A stretch of DNA of 64,000 bases. It comes from Lachnospiraceae bacterium. Lineage in GTDB: Bacteria > Bacillota_A > Clostridia > Lachnospirales > Lachnospiraceae. The notes beneath the pieces are model-generated. The model saw nothing but the letters and a program-made list of their open reading frames with translations, did no database searches and was not told the DNA's origin. A program made the translations under genes and the position numbers. Of this stretch, positions 24,576 through 32,632 are shown one piece after another; position 1 is the stretch's first letter, and every line of letters begins with the position of its first letter. The stretch lies in NCBI GenBank assembly GCA_016287765.1, contig JAEEWS010000009.1, positions 1-64,000 on the forward strand, given 5' to 3'.

Positions 24576-26564
24576 ATGGTTTATTATGTGAATGCAGCCG
24601 CGTCGAAGGACGGAAACGGCTCCAAAGACATGCCTTTTAAGAAGATAAATGATGCTGCCCGGGTGGCAGTTGCGGGAGACGAGATCATCGTAGCTCCCGG
24701 GATCTATCGTGAATACGTGGATCCAAGGAACGGCGGGCGTGAGGACGCCAGGATAACCTACAGATCGGAAAAGCCCCTGGGTGCTGTGATCACGGGCAGT
24801 GAAGAGCTGACGGGATGGGTGCCTTATAAGGATAATGTATGGACAAATTCCGTGGACAACGGGCTGTTCGGGGACTATAACCCCTACACCACCTATGTCT
24901 GCGGCGACTGGTACTTTGCACCCACGGTACGCCACACCGGCTCCGTGATCTTTAACGACCGTATGATGTACGAGACCGTGACATTGGCAGAATGTATGGC
25001 CGGAGAGGCCGATCCCTGCGCATGGGATCAGGAAGAGTCAAAATATAAGTGGTACAGCGAGCAAAAGGACGGCAAGACCGTGTTTTATGCCAATTTCCGC
25101 GGTGCGGATCCCAATAAGGCAAATGTGGAGATCGGTGTGCGCCGGGACTGCTTCATGCCTTCCGAAACAGGCCGCGGCTACATTACGCTCAGCGGCTTCG
25201 TTGTGAAGAACGGCTCTACCACATGGGCTCCGCCGGCCGCTTATCAGGACGGCATGGTGGGTCCTCACTGGAGCAAAGGCTGGATCATCGAGGACTGCGA
25301 GGTCTATAACAGCCGTTGCTGCGGCATATCTCTCGGCAAGTACCGGGACGAAGAAAACGATATGTACTTTTATACAAAGCATGTGAAGAGTCCCACTCAG
25401 ATGGAACGCGACGCCGTATGCCGCGGTCAGTATCACGGATGGCTCAAGGAAAAGGTGGGCAGCCACATCATCCGTCGCTGCAACGTGCATCACTGCGAGC
25501 AAACAGGCATAGTGGGCCGCATGGGCGGAGTTTTTTCCACCATCGAAGACTGCCACATTCATCATATATGTAATTCCCAGCAACTGGGCGGCGCGGAAAC
25601 TGCAGGCATCAAGCTACATGCCGCTATTGACGTGACCATACGCAGAAACCACATCCACAACTGCATCATGGGTGTCTGGTGCGACTGGGAGGCACAGGGC
25701 GCGCGTATTTCCCAGAACCTTATGCACGATAACCACAAACCTGCGGGCGTGGACCATGCTCAAGGTGCCATGTTCAATTGCGATGTGTTCATAGAAGTCG
25801 GCCACGGCCCCACGCTGATTGACAACAACCTCCTGCTTTCCAAGGTTTCGGTGGTTCTTCCCAGCGAAGGTCTGGCTATGGTCCACAACCTCATGCTGGG
25901 CTCCTTCGGCCTCATCAATTCCGGCGTTGACAGCATAGTGAACGGCCAGCGCGAGCCACGCTACACCCCTTACCACATTCGTCACAGGACAGAGGTTGCG
26001 GGCTTTATGACGATCCTTCACGGCGACGACCGTGTTTACAACAATATTTTCGTGCAGCACTACCCCATCACCGACGACACCAAGAAGCCTTCCGAGCCCG
26101 ACTACCAGCATGTGGGCACTGCCTGCTTCGACATTTTCCCTTCCTATGAGGAGTGGATCGGCCAGTTTGACTTCACAAAGGAGCCCAATATGGGTGCTCT
26201 CGGCAACGCGCACTTCGGTCACCTTCCGGTTTGGATCGGCGGCAATGCCTACTTCAACGGCGCTGAGATCGGAAAGCACGAAAAGACCGGCTTCAAGGGT
26301 GCTGAGACAGGCGTGACGGTGGAACTTACGGGCGAAGCTGATGAACCCCTGAAGCTCACCACCAACCTTTATTCTCTGTTGAACGACTTCAAGGCTGCCC
26401 TCATCACCACCGAAACCCTGGGCAAGGCCTTTGAGCCTGAGCAGCGCTTCGAGGAGCCTGACGGAACCCCCATCACCTTCGATTCCGACTACTTCGGAGA
26501 TCACCGCGGCGTCGCTCCCCTTCCCGGTCCCTTTGCCCGCGGCGCAGAGGAATTTGAGGTCTAG
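24576..26564 (+). CDS. Right-handed beta-helix carbohydrate-active protein (GH141/pectate-lyase-like fold)
   Basis: 662 residues without a signal peptide, so probably cytoplasmic. The start (YYVNAAASKDGNGS, PFKKINDAARVAVAGDEIIVAPGIY) is the DUF1565-like beginning common to parallel beta-helix lyases and hydrolases. The middle has successive coils rich in N, H and C (RRCNVHHCEQTGIVG, IEDCHIHHICN, IRRNHIHNCIMGVWCDWEA). Length and motifs recall GH141 fucosidase/xylanase-type enzymes, but I cannot fix the activity. The TAG stop is the CTAG end of a MITE, so the original C-terminus may have been altered. It precedes an operon for acidic-glycan use. Confidence 0.75.
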   Translation: MVYYVNAAASKDGNGSKDMPFKKINDAARVAVAGDEIIVAPGIYREYVDPRNGGREDARITYRSEKPLGAVITGSEELTGWVPYKDNVWTNSVDNGLFGDYNPYTTYVCGDWYFAPTVRHTGSVIFNDRMMYETVTLAECMAGEADPCAWDQEESKYKWYSEQKDGKTVFYANFRGADPNKANVEIGVRRDCFMPSETGRGYITLSGFVVKNGSTTWAPPAAYQDGMVGPHWSKGWIIEDCEVYNSRCCGISLGKYRDEENDMYFYTKHVKSPTQMERDAVCRGQYHGWLKEKVGSHIIRRCNVHHCEQTGIVGRMGGVFSTIEDCHIHHICNSQQLGGAETAGIKLHAAIDVTIRRNHIHNCIMGVWCDWEAQGARISQNLMHDNHKPAGVDHAQGAMFNCDVFIEVGHGPTLIDNNLLLSKVSVVLPSEGLAMVHNLMLGSFGLINSGVDSIVNGQREPRYTPYHIRHRTEVAGFMTILHGDDRVYNNIFVQHYPITDDTKKPSEPDYQHVGTACFDIFPSYEEWIGQFDFTKEPNMGALGNAHFGHLPVWIGGNAYFNGAEIGKHEKTGFKGAETGVTVELTGEADEPLKLTTNLYSLLNDFKAALITTETLGKAFEPEQRFEEPDGTPITFDSDYFGDHRGVAPLPGPFARGAEEFEV

Positions 26565-26724
26565 TACATCGCTTATTAAATAACTGGACCCAATGCTTGC
26601 CTTTTTACCCGACTGCCCGTACATGAAAGCCTCGGAGTAGCCCGCTACACCTGCGTTTTCATGCACGAGCATTCGAGCAAACATTCTGCGCATTAGTCCA
26701 TTTATTTTAAAACCGCTGTACTAG
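26561..26724 (+). mobile_element. MITE-like element, complete copy
   Basis: A 164-bp element with CTAG at both ends. The left end (CTAGTACATCGCTTATTAAA...) and the reverse complement of the right end (CTAGTACAGCGGTTTTAAAA...) match at 24 of the first 30 bases (25 of 30 for the partial copy's left end), giving imperfect terminal inverted repeats. It is 97 percent identical over 128 bp to bases 1-128 of the window. There is no coding capacity. It separates the beta-helix gene from its terminator at 26789. The CTAG target fits the YTAR preference of IS5-type transposases, which is only an inference. Confidence 0.75.
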
Positions 26725-26784
26725 TACATCGGTTATTAAATAACTGGACCGAATGCTTGCCTGCTTACCCGACTGCCCGTACAT
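26721..26784 (+). mobile_element. MITE-like element, truncated tandem copy
   Basis: The first 64 bp of the same element (CTAGTACATCGGTTATTAAA... to CCGTACAT), sharing the CTAG end of the complete copy. It breaks off where unique sequence (TAGGATCGGACC) begins. Confidence 0.7.
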
Positions 26785-26788
26785 TAGG

Positions 26789-26817
26789 ATCGGACCTTAA
26801 ACGGTCCGATTTTTTTA
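26789..26817 (+). terminator. Terminator of the beta-helix gene, displaced by MITE
   Basis: ATCGGACC/GGTCCGAT stem, 6-nt loop, then a run of T. It now lies 225 bp after the stop codon because the MITE copies are in between. Confidence 0.85.
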
Positions 26818-26826
26818 TAAAAAGTA

Positions 26827-26855
26827 TTGAAAAAATAATGAAGTAATTGTATGAT
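26827..26855 (+). promoter_or_regulatory. Promoter of the GH105 operon
   Basis: TTGAAA, 17 bp, TATGAT, right after the terminator at 26789-26817. A 12-bp perfect palindrome follows at 26870. Confidence 0.6.
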
Positions 26856-26869
26856 AATTATCAGAAAAC

Positions 26870-26881
26870 TAACACGTGTTA
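26870..26881 (+). promoter_or_regulatory. Candidate operator, perfect 12-bp palindrome
   Basis: TAACACGTGTTA lies about 15 bp downstream of the -10 box of the GH105 operon and before its ribosome site, a typical repressor position. The regulator is not identified. Confidence 0.45.
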
Positions 26882-26904
26882 AATTTTTGAAGGGAGAGCC
26901 AACC

Positions 26905-28005
26905 ATGACAAGGGAAGAGTATTTAAAAGTTTTCCGGGCGGTGTGTAATAATCTTTATGATTTCCTTTACAACATCGATGAAAAGTACATAAAAAACCTG
27001 GTGGAAAATATAGGCCGTACTCCCAAAGAAGCAAGGAGTCTTGGAGCATGGGACTGGACCCACGGCATAGGCCTTTACGGACTTTGGAAGATATATGCTT
27101 TTACCGGTGATGAAAAATATCTGGACATGATCGAGAACTGGTTTAAGGACAGGATAGAGATCGGGCTTCCTGACAAAAACGTTAACACGGTATGCCCGTT
27201 GCTCACCATGGCTTTTTTATCCGAGAAGAGGCCAAGAAAAGAATACAGTCTGATAATGGACGAATGGGCAGAGTGGATCATGAAGGACATGAAACGCACG
27301 AAAGAGGGCGGTATACAGCATGAGCATGCGGAACTTAAGAACGACGAGCAGCTCTGGGATGACACCCTGATAATGACGGTCCTGTTTTTGACTAAATACG
27401 GAAAGATCAAGGGAAGAGAAGATTATCTTGAAGAAGCGAGATATCAATTCCTGCTTCACGGGAAATACCTTTGTGATACAGAGACCGGACTATGGTTCCA
27501 CGGATGGAGCTTCGCCGAGAGAAACCACTTTGCGGGGGCATTGTGGGGCAGAGGGAATTCATGGATAACAGTGTTCATTCCCGACTATATCGATATTATG
27601 GGACTTAACGGAGCTGATAAGAGGATAGCTCTGGGGTATTTTAAAGGTCAGGCAGAGGCGCTTAAAAAGTATCAGAGTAAAGAAGGGCTCTGGCATACTT
27701 TGATAAACGATGAAACCTCCTACCTTGAAGCGTCTGCCACAGCAGGCTTTTGTTACGGGATACTGAAAGGGATCAGACTGGGATATCTGGACGAAAGCTT
27801 TAAGGATTGCGGCATGAGGGCGCTGGATGCAATACTCGGAAACATAAATGGGAATGGAGAACTCGCAAATGTTTCCTACGGAACCAACGTGGGAAGGACG
27901 TTACAGCATTATCGTGACATACCGTTGGTTAAGATGCACTATGGACAGTCTTTGGCGCTTTTGGCACTGATCGAGGGCTCAACAGCACTCGGTTTTAACC
28001 TCTGA
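26905..28005 (+). CDS. GH105 unsaturated glucuronyl/galacturonyl hydrolase (YteR-like)
   Basis: Removes the 4,5-unsaturated uronic acid left at oligosaccharide ends by polysaccharide lyases; YteR does this on rhamnogalacturonan I. The 366 residues form an (alpha/alpha)6 barrel. Recognisable are AWDWTHGIGLYGLWKIY, LWDDTLIMTV (residues 150-159, with the catalytic-type Asp), GLWFHGW and GALWGRGNSWI, and TSYLEASATAGFCYG. The ATG at 26905 has GAAGGGAG upstream; an earlier in-frame ATG at 26851 overlaps the -10 box and is rejected. First gene of an eight-gene operon, with no signal peptide, so it acts on imported oligosaccharides. Confidence 0.92.
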   Translation: MTREEYLKVFRAVCNNLYDFLYNIDEKYIKNLVENIGRTPKEARSLGAWDWTHGIGLYGLWKIYAFTGDEKYLDMIENWFKDRIEIGLPDKNVNTVCPLLTMAFLSEKRPRKEYSLIMDEWAEWIMKDMKRTKEGGIQHEHAELKNDEQLWDDTLIMTVLFLTKYGKIKGREDYLEEARYQFLLHGKYLCDTETGLWFHGWSFAERNHFAGALWGRGNSWITVFIPDYIDIMGLNGADKRIALGYFKGQAEALKKYQSKEGLWHTLINDETSYLEASATAGFCYGILKGIRLGYLDESFKDCGMRALDAILGNINGNGELANVSYGTNVGRTLQHYRDIPLVKMHYGQSLALLALIEGSTALGFNL

Positions 28006-28031
28006 TCGAATCAGGAGAAGGCGGTTTATTT

Positions 28032-29531
28032 ATGGGAAAAGAAAAGAAAGGGAGTATTGGGCAAAAAATTAAAAACGGATGGAGCAAGGTGGTAAATAAT
28101 CCTTCCTTCACCATTAAGGAACAATTCGGTTATTCCTCGGGTATCATGGGAAATTCCATGGCCCAGGACGTGGAGGCCTATGCCTTGACCTTGTTCCTTA
28201 CAAGATTTATGGGAATTGCGGCGGCCTATGTTCTGATCCTGCAGATGGTGGCAAAGATCGCCAACATCATAGTGGATCCCGTGGCCGGAGTTATTTTGGA
28301 CAGGAAAGGGAAGAGCGGCAGAAGCCGTGCAAAGATGTTTTCATTGATCATGCCTTTCCCTTTGGCAGTTTCGTCCATTTTTTTGTTCGTGGTTCCGAAG
28401 ATCGGACTCACCCAAAGGATAATCTATGTATTTGTGTTTTATCTTATATACATTATAACCGACGGATTCTATGACATGTCACTTTCCACCATATCGGCGA
28501 GAATGACCACCAATCCCAAGGACAGAAAGAATTTCTACACTGTGGCTCAGTTTGCTTCCACTTTGGGAGGCATGCTCCCCAGCGGACTCATCCCTGTGTT
28601 CGTGGCGCTTTACATGGATCAGGAAGCCTTGATCTATCTGATATTCGCCATTTTTTTCGGTGTTGTGGGTTTCGCACTCATGATCGTTCCCTACTTCACC
28701 CTCAAGGAAAAGACAGCTGCGGCATGGAGAAAACAGGCGCCTGTAAAACTTAACTTTAAGGCACTCATGTTAAATAAGCCCATGTGGTGCCTCATAGGCT
28801 CTCAGATAGTGGATTCCGTTCGTCAGGTCTGCTATTCGGGACTGGCTTATTTCTATCTGGAAACCCTGGATGCGTTCTGGATGGCATCGGTTGCGGGAAC
28901 GATCTCCGCCACCCTTTCCTATCTGGGTATCGCGGCGGTTCCTTTTATCGGAAACAAGCTGTCTTCAAGAGACATAATCATGTACGGATATTTTTATACA
29001 GGCATACTTTATATCATCTTCCTGCTGGTAGGCTACAAGTCATTGGTTGTGGTTGCTCTGATCGTGGGTTTTGCGGGACTTCCCAACGGAGCCATGAGTT
29101 CTTCAAGAAATATCCTGCTGGCTGACTCCACCGATTATATGGAATATATGACCTGGAAAAAGTACGGTGAACCGGTGCGTTCGGAGGCCATGGTATTTGC
29201 CCTTCGTTCCACTGCCGCCAGGATCAGCGGACTGTGGAAGAGCCTGCTGTTCCCCGCAGGTCTTGTGATCATAGGCTATGTAAGCGCCAAGAGCTTTGGA
29301 TCCACTACCATCAGCGTGGTGCAGTCCACTAAGACCCTTAACGGTATCTTTTATCTGATAACCCTTTCGGGCATAGCGGGTAACATCATCCCCGGCATAA
29401 TAATGTCTCTGGACAATTACACCGGCAAACGAAAGGAAAAGATCCTGGAAGAACTCTATGAAATGAGGGCAAAGCGACAGGCCGAATGGGAGGCACTCAC
29501 GGGGAAGGAGGTACGAAGTGATGAAGAATAA
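28032..29531 (+). CDS. GPH-family glycoside/uronide symporter (MelB-like MFS)
   Basis: Twelve-helix cation:sugar symporter, 499 residues. The N-terminal basic cytoplasmic part leads to KEQFGYSSGIMGNSMAQD, then DPVAGVILDRKGKSGRSRAK, the conserved loop 2-3 of this family. It probably imports unsaturated rhamnogalacturonan-type di- or oligosaccharides for the GH105 enzyme 26 bp upstream. Its last 14 bases overlap the next gene. Confidence 0.9.
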   Translation: MGKEKKGSIGQKIKNGWSKVVNNPSFTIKEQFGYSSGIMGNSMAQDVEAYALTLFLTRFMGIAAAYVLILQMVAKIANIIVDPVAGVILDRKGKSGRSRAKMFSLIMPFPLAVSSIFLFVVPKIGLTQRIIYVFVFYLIYIITDGFYDMSLSTISARMTTNPKDRKNFYTVAQFASTLGGMLPSGLIPVFVALYMDQEALIYLIFAIFFGVVGFALMIVPYFTLKEKTAAAWRKQAPVKLNFKALMLNKPMWCLIGSQIVDSVRQVCYSGLAYFYLETLDAFWMASVAGTISATLSYLGIAAVPFIGNKLSSRDIIMYGYFYTGILYIIFLLVGYKSLVVVALIVGFAGLPNGAMSSSRNILLADSTDYMEYMTWKKYGEPVRSEAMVFALRSTAARISGLWKSLLFPAGLVIIGYVSAKSFGSTTISVVQSTKTLNGIFYLITLSGIAGNIIPGIIMSLDNYTGKRKEKILEELYEMRAKRQAEWEALTGKEVRSDEE

Positions 29532-30315
29532 CAGGAACAAAGATCATAATAATATTCTCCATAACTTAAAATGCCTGGTACTTGCCGCAGCAGTGCTTCT
29601 TACAACGGTTTTTGGAGCCGGCTGCGGTAAAGAAAATAAATACGTGAGAGTGGGAGTCAGCATGTCCACGGAGGGCATAAGTCTCTATCTTACAAGCCTT
29701 GCCAAGGGCTTTAAAAAGGTGTCGGACTATGTTTTCTTCTCGGAGTCCACGGAAGAATCCCTGGAAAAGCTCAGGAATGATAAGCAGGGCATAGATATTG
29801 CCTACATCCCGGTAAAGGATCTGGGCCTTATAAAAAAAGAGGATAATCTTACGGCGGTACTTCCCGACTGTTTCAATACCGACGGATCCCTTAAGGGAGT
29901 ATGGGTAGCGAGAAACGGTTGGCTGGAAAACGCTCCCAACTACTCCTACAGATTCGTCCGTTGCTATGTTTACAGCATGGATTACAGAGCTTCTCACATG
30001 AACATGACCTATGAGGAGGCCTATGCTTCGGTTAAAAACGTAAAAGATATTGACTGGGATGTTTATGATGAGACAATGCAGTTCTGCGCAGCCTATGCCG
30101 TTGGAAATAAGGAAACCTTAAAGGATGAGGCTTTTACTGTGTGGGACGCAGAGAAAACATATGCCTGCTTTAAGGATTTTGCTTCGGGAGAAGGAGAGGG
30201 CTACAGGCTCTGCAGGGAGGCTTATGAAAAGAGCGGTACAACTAAAGCTTTTGATGAACTGTTCGATCTCACCCTTGCCTTAAAAGCATTTGAAGAAGTG
30301 ATGAAGGCGGAGTGA
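29518..30315 (+). CDS. Orphan NMT1/SsuA-like substrate-binding lipoprotein
   Basis: 265 residues with a lipoprotein signal ending at GAGCGKEN. The mature part starts KYVRVGVSMSTEGISLYLTS and has DIAYIPVKDLGLIKKEDNL, a layout like ABC-type nitrate/taurine or THI5/NMT1 binding proteins, although shorter. No ABC permease or ATPase lies nearby, so it may work as a surface binding or sensing protein for the adjacent symporter, or be a divergent remnant. Start GTG or the next ATG, both served by AAGGAGG. The family assignment is uncertain. Confidence 0.65.
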   Translation: MMKNNRNKDHNNILHNLKCLVLAAAVLLTTVFGAGCGKENKYVRVGVSMSTEGISLYLTSLAKGFKKVSDYVFFSESTEESLEKLRNDKQGIDIAYIPVKDLGLIKKEDNLTAVLPDCFNTDGSLKGVWVARNGWLENAPNYSYRFVRCYVYSMDYRASHMNMTYEEAYASVKNVKDIDWDVYDETMQFCAAYAVGNKETLKDEAFTVWDAEKTYACFKDFASGEGEGYRLCREAYEKSGTTKAFDELFDLTLALKAFEEVMKAE

Positions 30316-30381
30316 AACCCGGCCGGAAAAAAAATAAGACGGCGGAGTAAAAGCCCGGGAGCCGTCCAAGGAGGCAAAAAA

Positions 30382-31644
30382 GTGGACCGGAAGCATTTGA
30401 TAGTGATAAGCGTGGATGCCCTTGTGTATGAGGATATAGCGGACAGACGGGAATTGCCGCTGTTTGATAAACTCATTAATGAAGGCAGTTTCACCGAACA
30501 GGTCATGACCATATACCCATCCCTCACTCACGCGGTGCATGCGGCGATAATTGCGGGAAAGCCCGCAGGGGATACGGGAGTCATATCAAACACAGTGTTT
30601 ACTCCGGGAAGCAGGGACATGCCCTGGTACAACAGACTTTCGGATATTAAATGCGGTACCATTTTCGATCTTACACATAAAGCGGGCCTTAAGACAGCGG
30701 CCTGCCACTGGCCGGTCACTGCAAATGCGGGAGAAAAGATAGATTATCTTATACCGGAACTCATGGCAAAGGACCTAGAGGATGCAGATGGAGACTGGAT
30801 GAAGGCATACGGCGCCGTGGGAACTACTCCCTGCCTTATGGAACTGTTGGAAAAAGCTCTGGATACATACGGTTACGACCTTAAGCATCCGGTCTATGAC
30901 GAAGTGCAAAATGCCTGTGTCTGTGAGATCATTAAAAAATATAAGCCGGACGTGCTTTTTACCCATCCGGGCTTTGTGGACAGTGAAAGACACAGGACCG
31001 GGTTGTTCTCACCCTATGTGACCGCCTCCGTTAAAAAAACGGAAAAGTGGATAAAAGACATTATGGAGGCCACAAAAGAGGCTGCCCTTTATGAAGATAC
31101 CGACTTTATCATATTAAGCGATCACGGGCATCTTCCTTATTCGAAAATGGTGAGGCTGAACAGGCTTTTAAAAGATGAAGGCCTCATTAAGACAGGAGTT
31201 TCGGGAGAGATAGAGGATTGGAAAGTATATGCCCAAAGCTGTGACCTTTCGGCATATATATTCTTAACGGATCCCAATGATAAGGAGTTAAGGCAGAGAA
31301 CAGAGAAATTGATCAAAAAATGGATAGATGAAGAAAGTGTCGGGATCGAATCCTTTATGACAGAAAAAGAGGCAGAAGAGACCTATGGCCTGTCCGGTAC
31401 TTTTGATTTTATAGTGGAAGCGGCAGATGGCTTTCATTTTGAAGATGACTGGAATGGAGCAGCCATAACGGATATGTTGCCTACAGTGGATGGATACGGC
31501 CACTCGGCTCACGGACACAGGCCCGAGAAAGGACCTCAGCCCGTGCTCATAGGCTTCGGACCTGACTTTGAAAAGGGTCGGGTAATTAAAAAGGGTAATG
31601 TTTTGGAACATTATAAATTATTCAAAAAACTACTTAACATATAG
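30382..31644 (+). CDS. ENPP-type phosphodiesterase/nucleotide pyrophosphatase
   Basis: Alkaline-phosphatase-superfamily two-zinc enzyme (Pfam Phosphodiest), 420 residues, no signal peptide. Metal ligands and nucleophile in order: Asp12 (VISVDALV), Thr49 nucleophile (YPSLTH), the Asp/His pair in HPGFVDSERHRT, SDHGHLP, and GYGHSAHGHRP near the end. It hydrolyses phosphodiester or pyrophosphate bonds; the substrate is unknown. GTG start at 30382 with AAGGAGG 7 nt upstream. Its position inside a GH105-led operon is unusual and suggests a phosphorylated or nucleotide-linked glycan intermediate. Confidence 0.88.
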   Translation: MDRKHLIVISVDALVYEDIADRRELPLFDKLINEGSFTEQVMTIYPSLTHAVHAAIIAGKPAGDTGVISNTVFTPGSRDMPWYNRLSDIKCGTIFDLTHKAGLKTAACHWPVTANAGEKIDYLIPELMAKDLEDADGDWMKAYGAVGTTPCLMELLEKALDTYGYDLKHPVYDEVQNACVCEIIKKYKPDVLFTHPGFVDSERHRTGLFSPYVTASVKKTEKWIKDIMEATKEAALYEDTDFIILSDHGHLPYSKMVRLNRLLKDEGLIKTGVSGEIEDWKVYAQSCDLSAYIFLTDPNDKELRQRTEKLIKKWIDEESVGIESFMTEKEAEETYGLSGTFDFIVEAADGFHFEDDWNGAAITDMLPTVDGYGHSAHGHRPEKGPQPVLIGFGPDFEKGRVIKKGNVLEHYKLFKKLLNI

Positions 31645-31656
31645 AAGGAGAGGCTT

Positions 31657-32580
31657 ATGAAACGCACCATTTTTTTGCAGGACGAAAATGCCCTTTGGCT
31701 TAAAGGAAACCTGCACAGTCACACGGTCAATTCCGACGGATCCCTTACTCCGGAGGAAATGAAGGAAGCTTACAAGCATCACGGCTATGACTTTCTGGCC
31801 ATTACGGATCATGATTTTTATTCCGATACCAGGAACATGACCGATGAAGATTTTACCATGATCCAGGGGTTTGAACTCTGGTCCAATGCGGGTAATGAAA
31901 AGGACATACATGTTCACTACCTTTGGGAGGATTCCATCGAGCCCATAAAACCCAATGAAACCTGTCATCTGCCCGAAAGAACGGGAAAAGTGGCCACAGC
32001 CTTTGCCTACGAGATGAGAAAAAAGGGCTGCTTCGTTCAGCTGAATCACCCTCACTGGTCTATGCTTTCCGTGGAAGACATAGAATTTGACAACCCCTAT
32101 CATGCGGTGGAGATCATGAACTACGGTACAGAGTGGCTGGAAAACACCGGAGACGGAAGCGTGTTCTGGTCGGAGATGCTCTATCGGGGCAACAAGGTCT
32201 GGGGCACGGGAGGAGATGACAATCATAATCATTATCCCCTTGATGACATGTACAGTGATTCCTTCGGAGGCTTCACGGTGGTAAAGGCAAGAGACCGTTC
32301 CTCCAAAGCCATAATGGAAGCGCTCTTCACCGGAAGCTTTTACACTTCCACCGGCCCTTCCATCTATGATTTCTATGTGGAGGATGACGAGATCCATGTG
32401 GTCTGCTCACCCTGTGAAAGGATCTTTATAAGCGGGCATACAAGACCTTATCAGCGAAAACTTGGCCGTCATGTGACTGAGTTTGTGACTAAGCTTAAAG
32501 GATCCGAAAAGCTGGTACGTGCAGAGTGCATGGATGCAGTGGGAAGAAGTGCATATACCAATCCAATCTATCTGGATTGA
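31657..32580 (+). CDS. PHP-domain metallohydrolase (CehA/McbA type)
   Basis: 307 residues. The motif GNLHSHTVNSDGSLTPEEM followed by AITDHDFYSD gives the first PHP metal ligands, with QLNHPHWSML and GGDDNHNH later. Members of this family are trinuclear or binuclear metal phosphoesterases or amidohydrolases, several encoded in sugar catabolic operons. No signal peptide. It follows the phosphodiesterase gene by 12 bp, so the two may act in sequence on a phosphate ester. Confidence 0.85.
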   Translation: MKRTIFLQDENALWLKGNLHSHTVNSDGSLTPEEMKEAYKHHGYDFLAITDHDFYSDTRNMTDEDFTMIQGFELWSNAGNEKDIHVHYLWEDSIEPIKPNETCHLPERTGKVATAFAYEMRKKGCFVQLNHPHWSMLSVEDIEFDNPYHAVEIMNYGTEWLENTGDGSVFWSEMLYRGNKVWGTGGDDNHNHYPLDDMYSDSFGGFTVVKARDRSSKAIMEALFTGSFYTSTGPSIYDFYVEDDEIHVVCSPCERIFISGHTRPYQRKLGRHVTEFVTKLKGSEKLVRAECMDAVGRSAYTNPIYLD

Positions 32581-32632
32581 TAAAATAAGATCAAATAATG
32601 ATCATGTGCAGGACATGATCGGGGAGGAGAAA

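Noticed and set aside
25614..26693. Long minus-strand open frame opposite the beta-helix gene
   Set aside because: It is the mirror of a real gene with strong family motifs on the plus strand and starts in the MITE.
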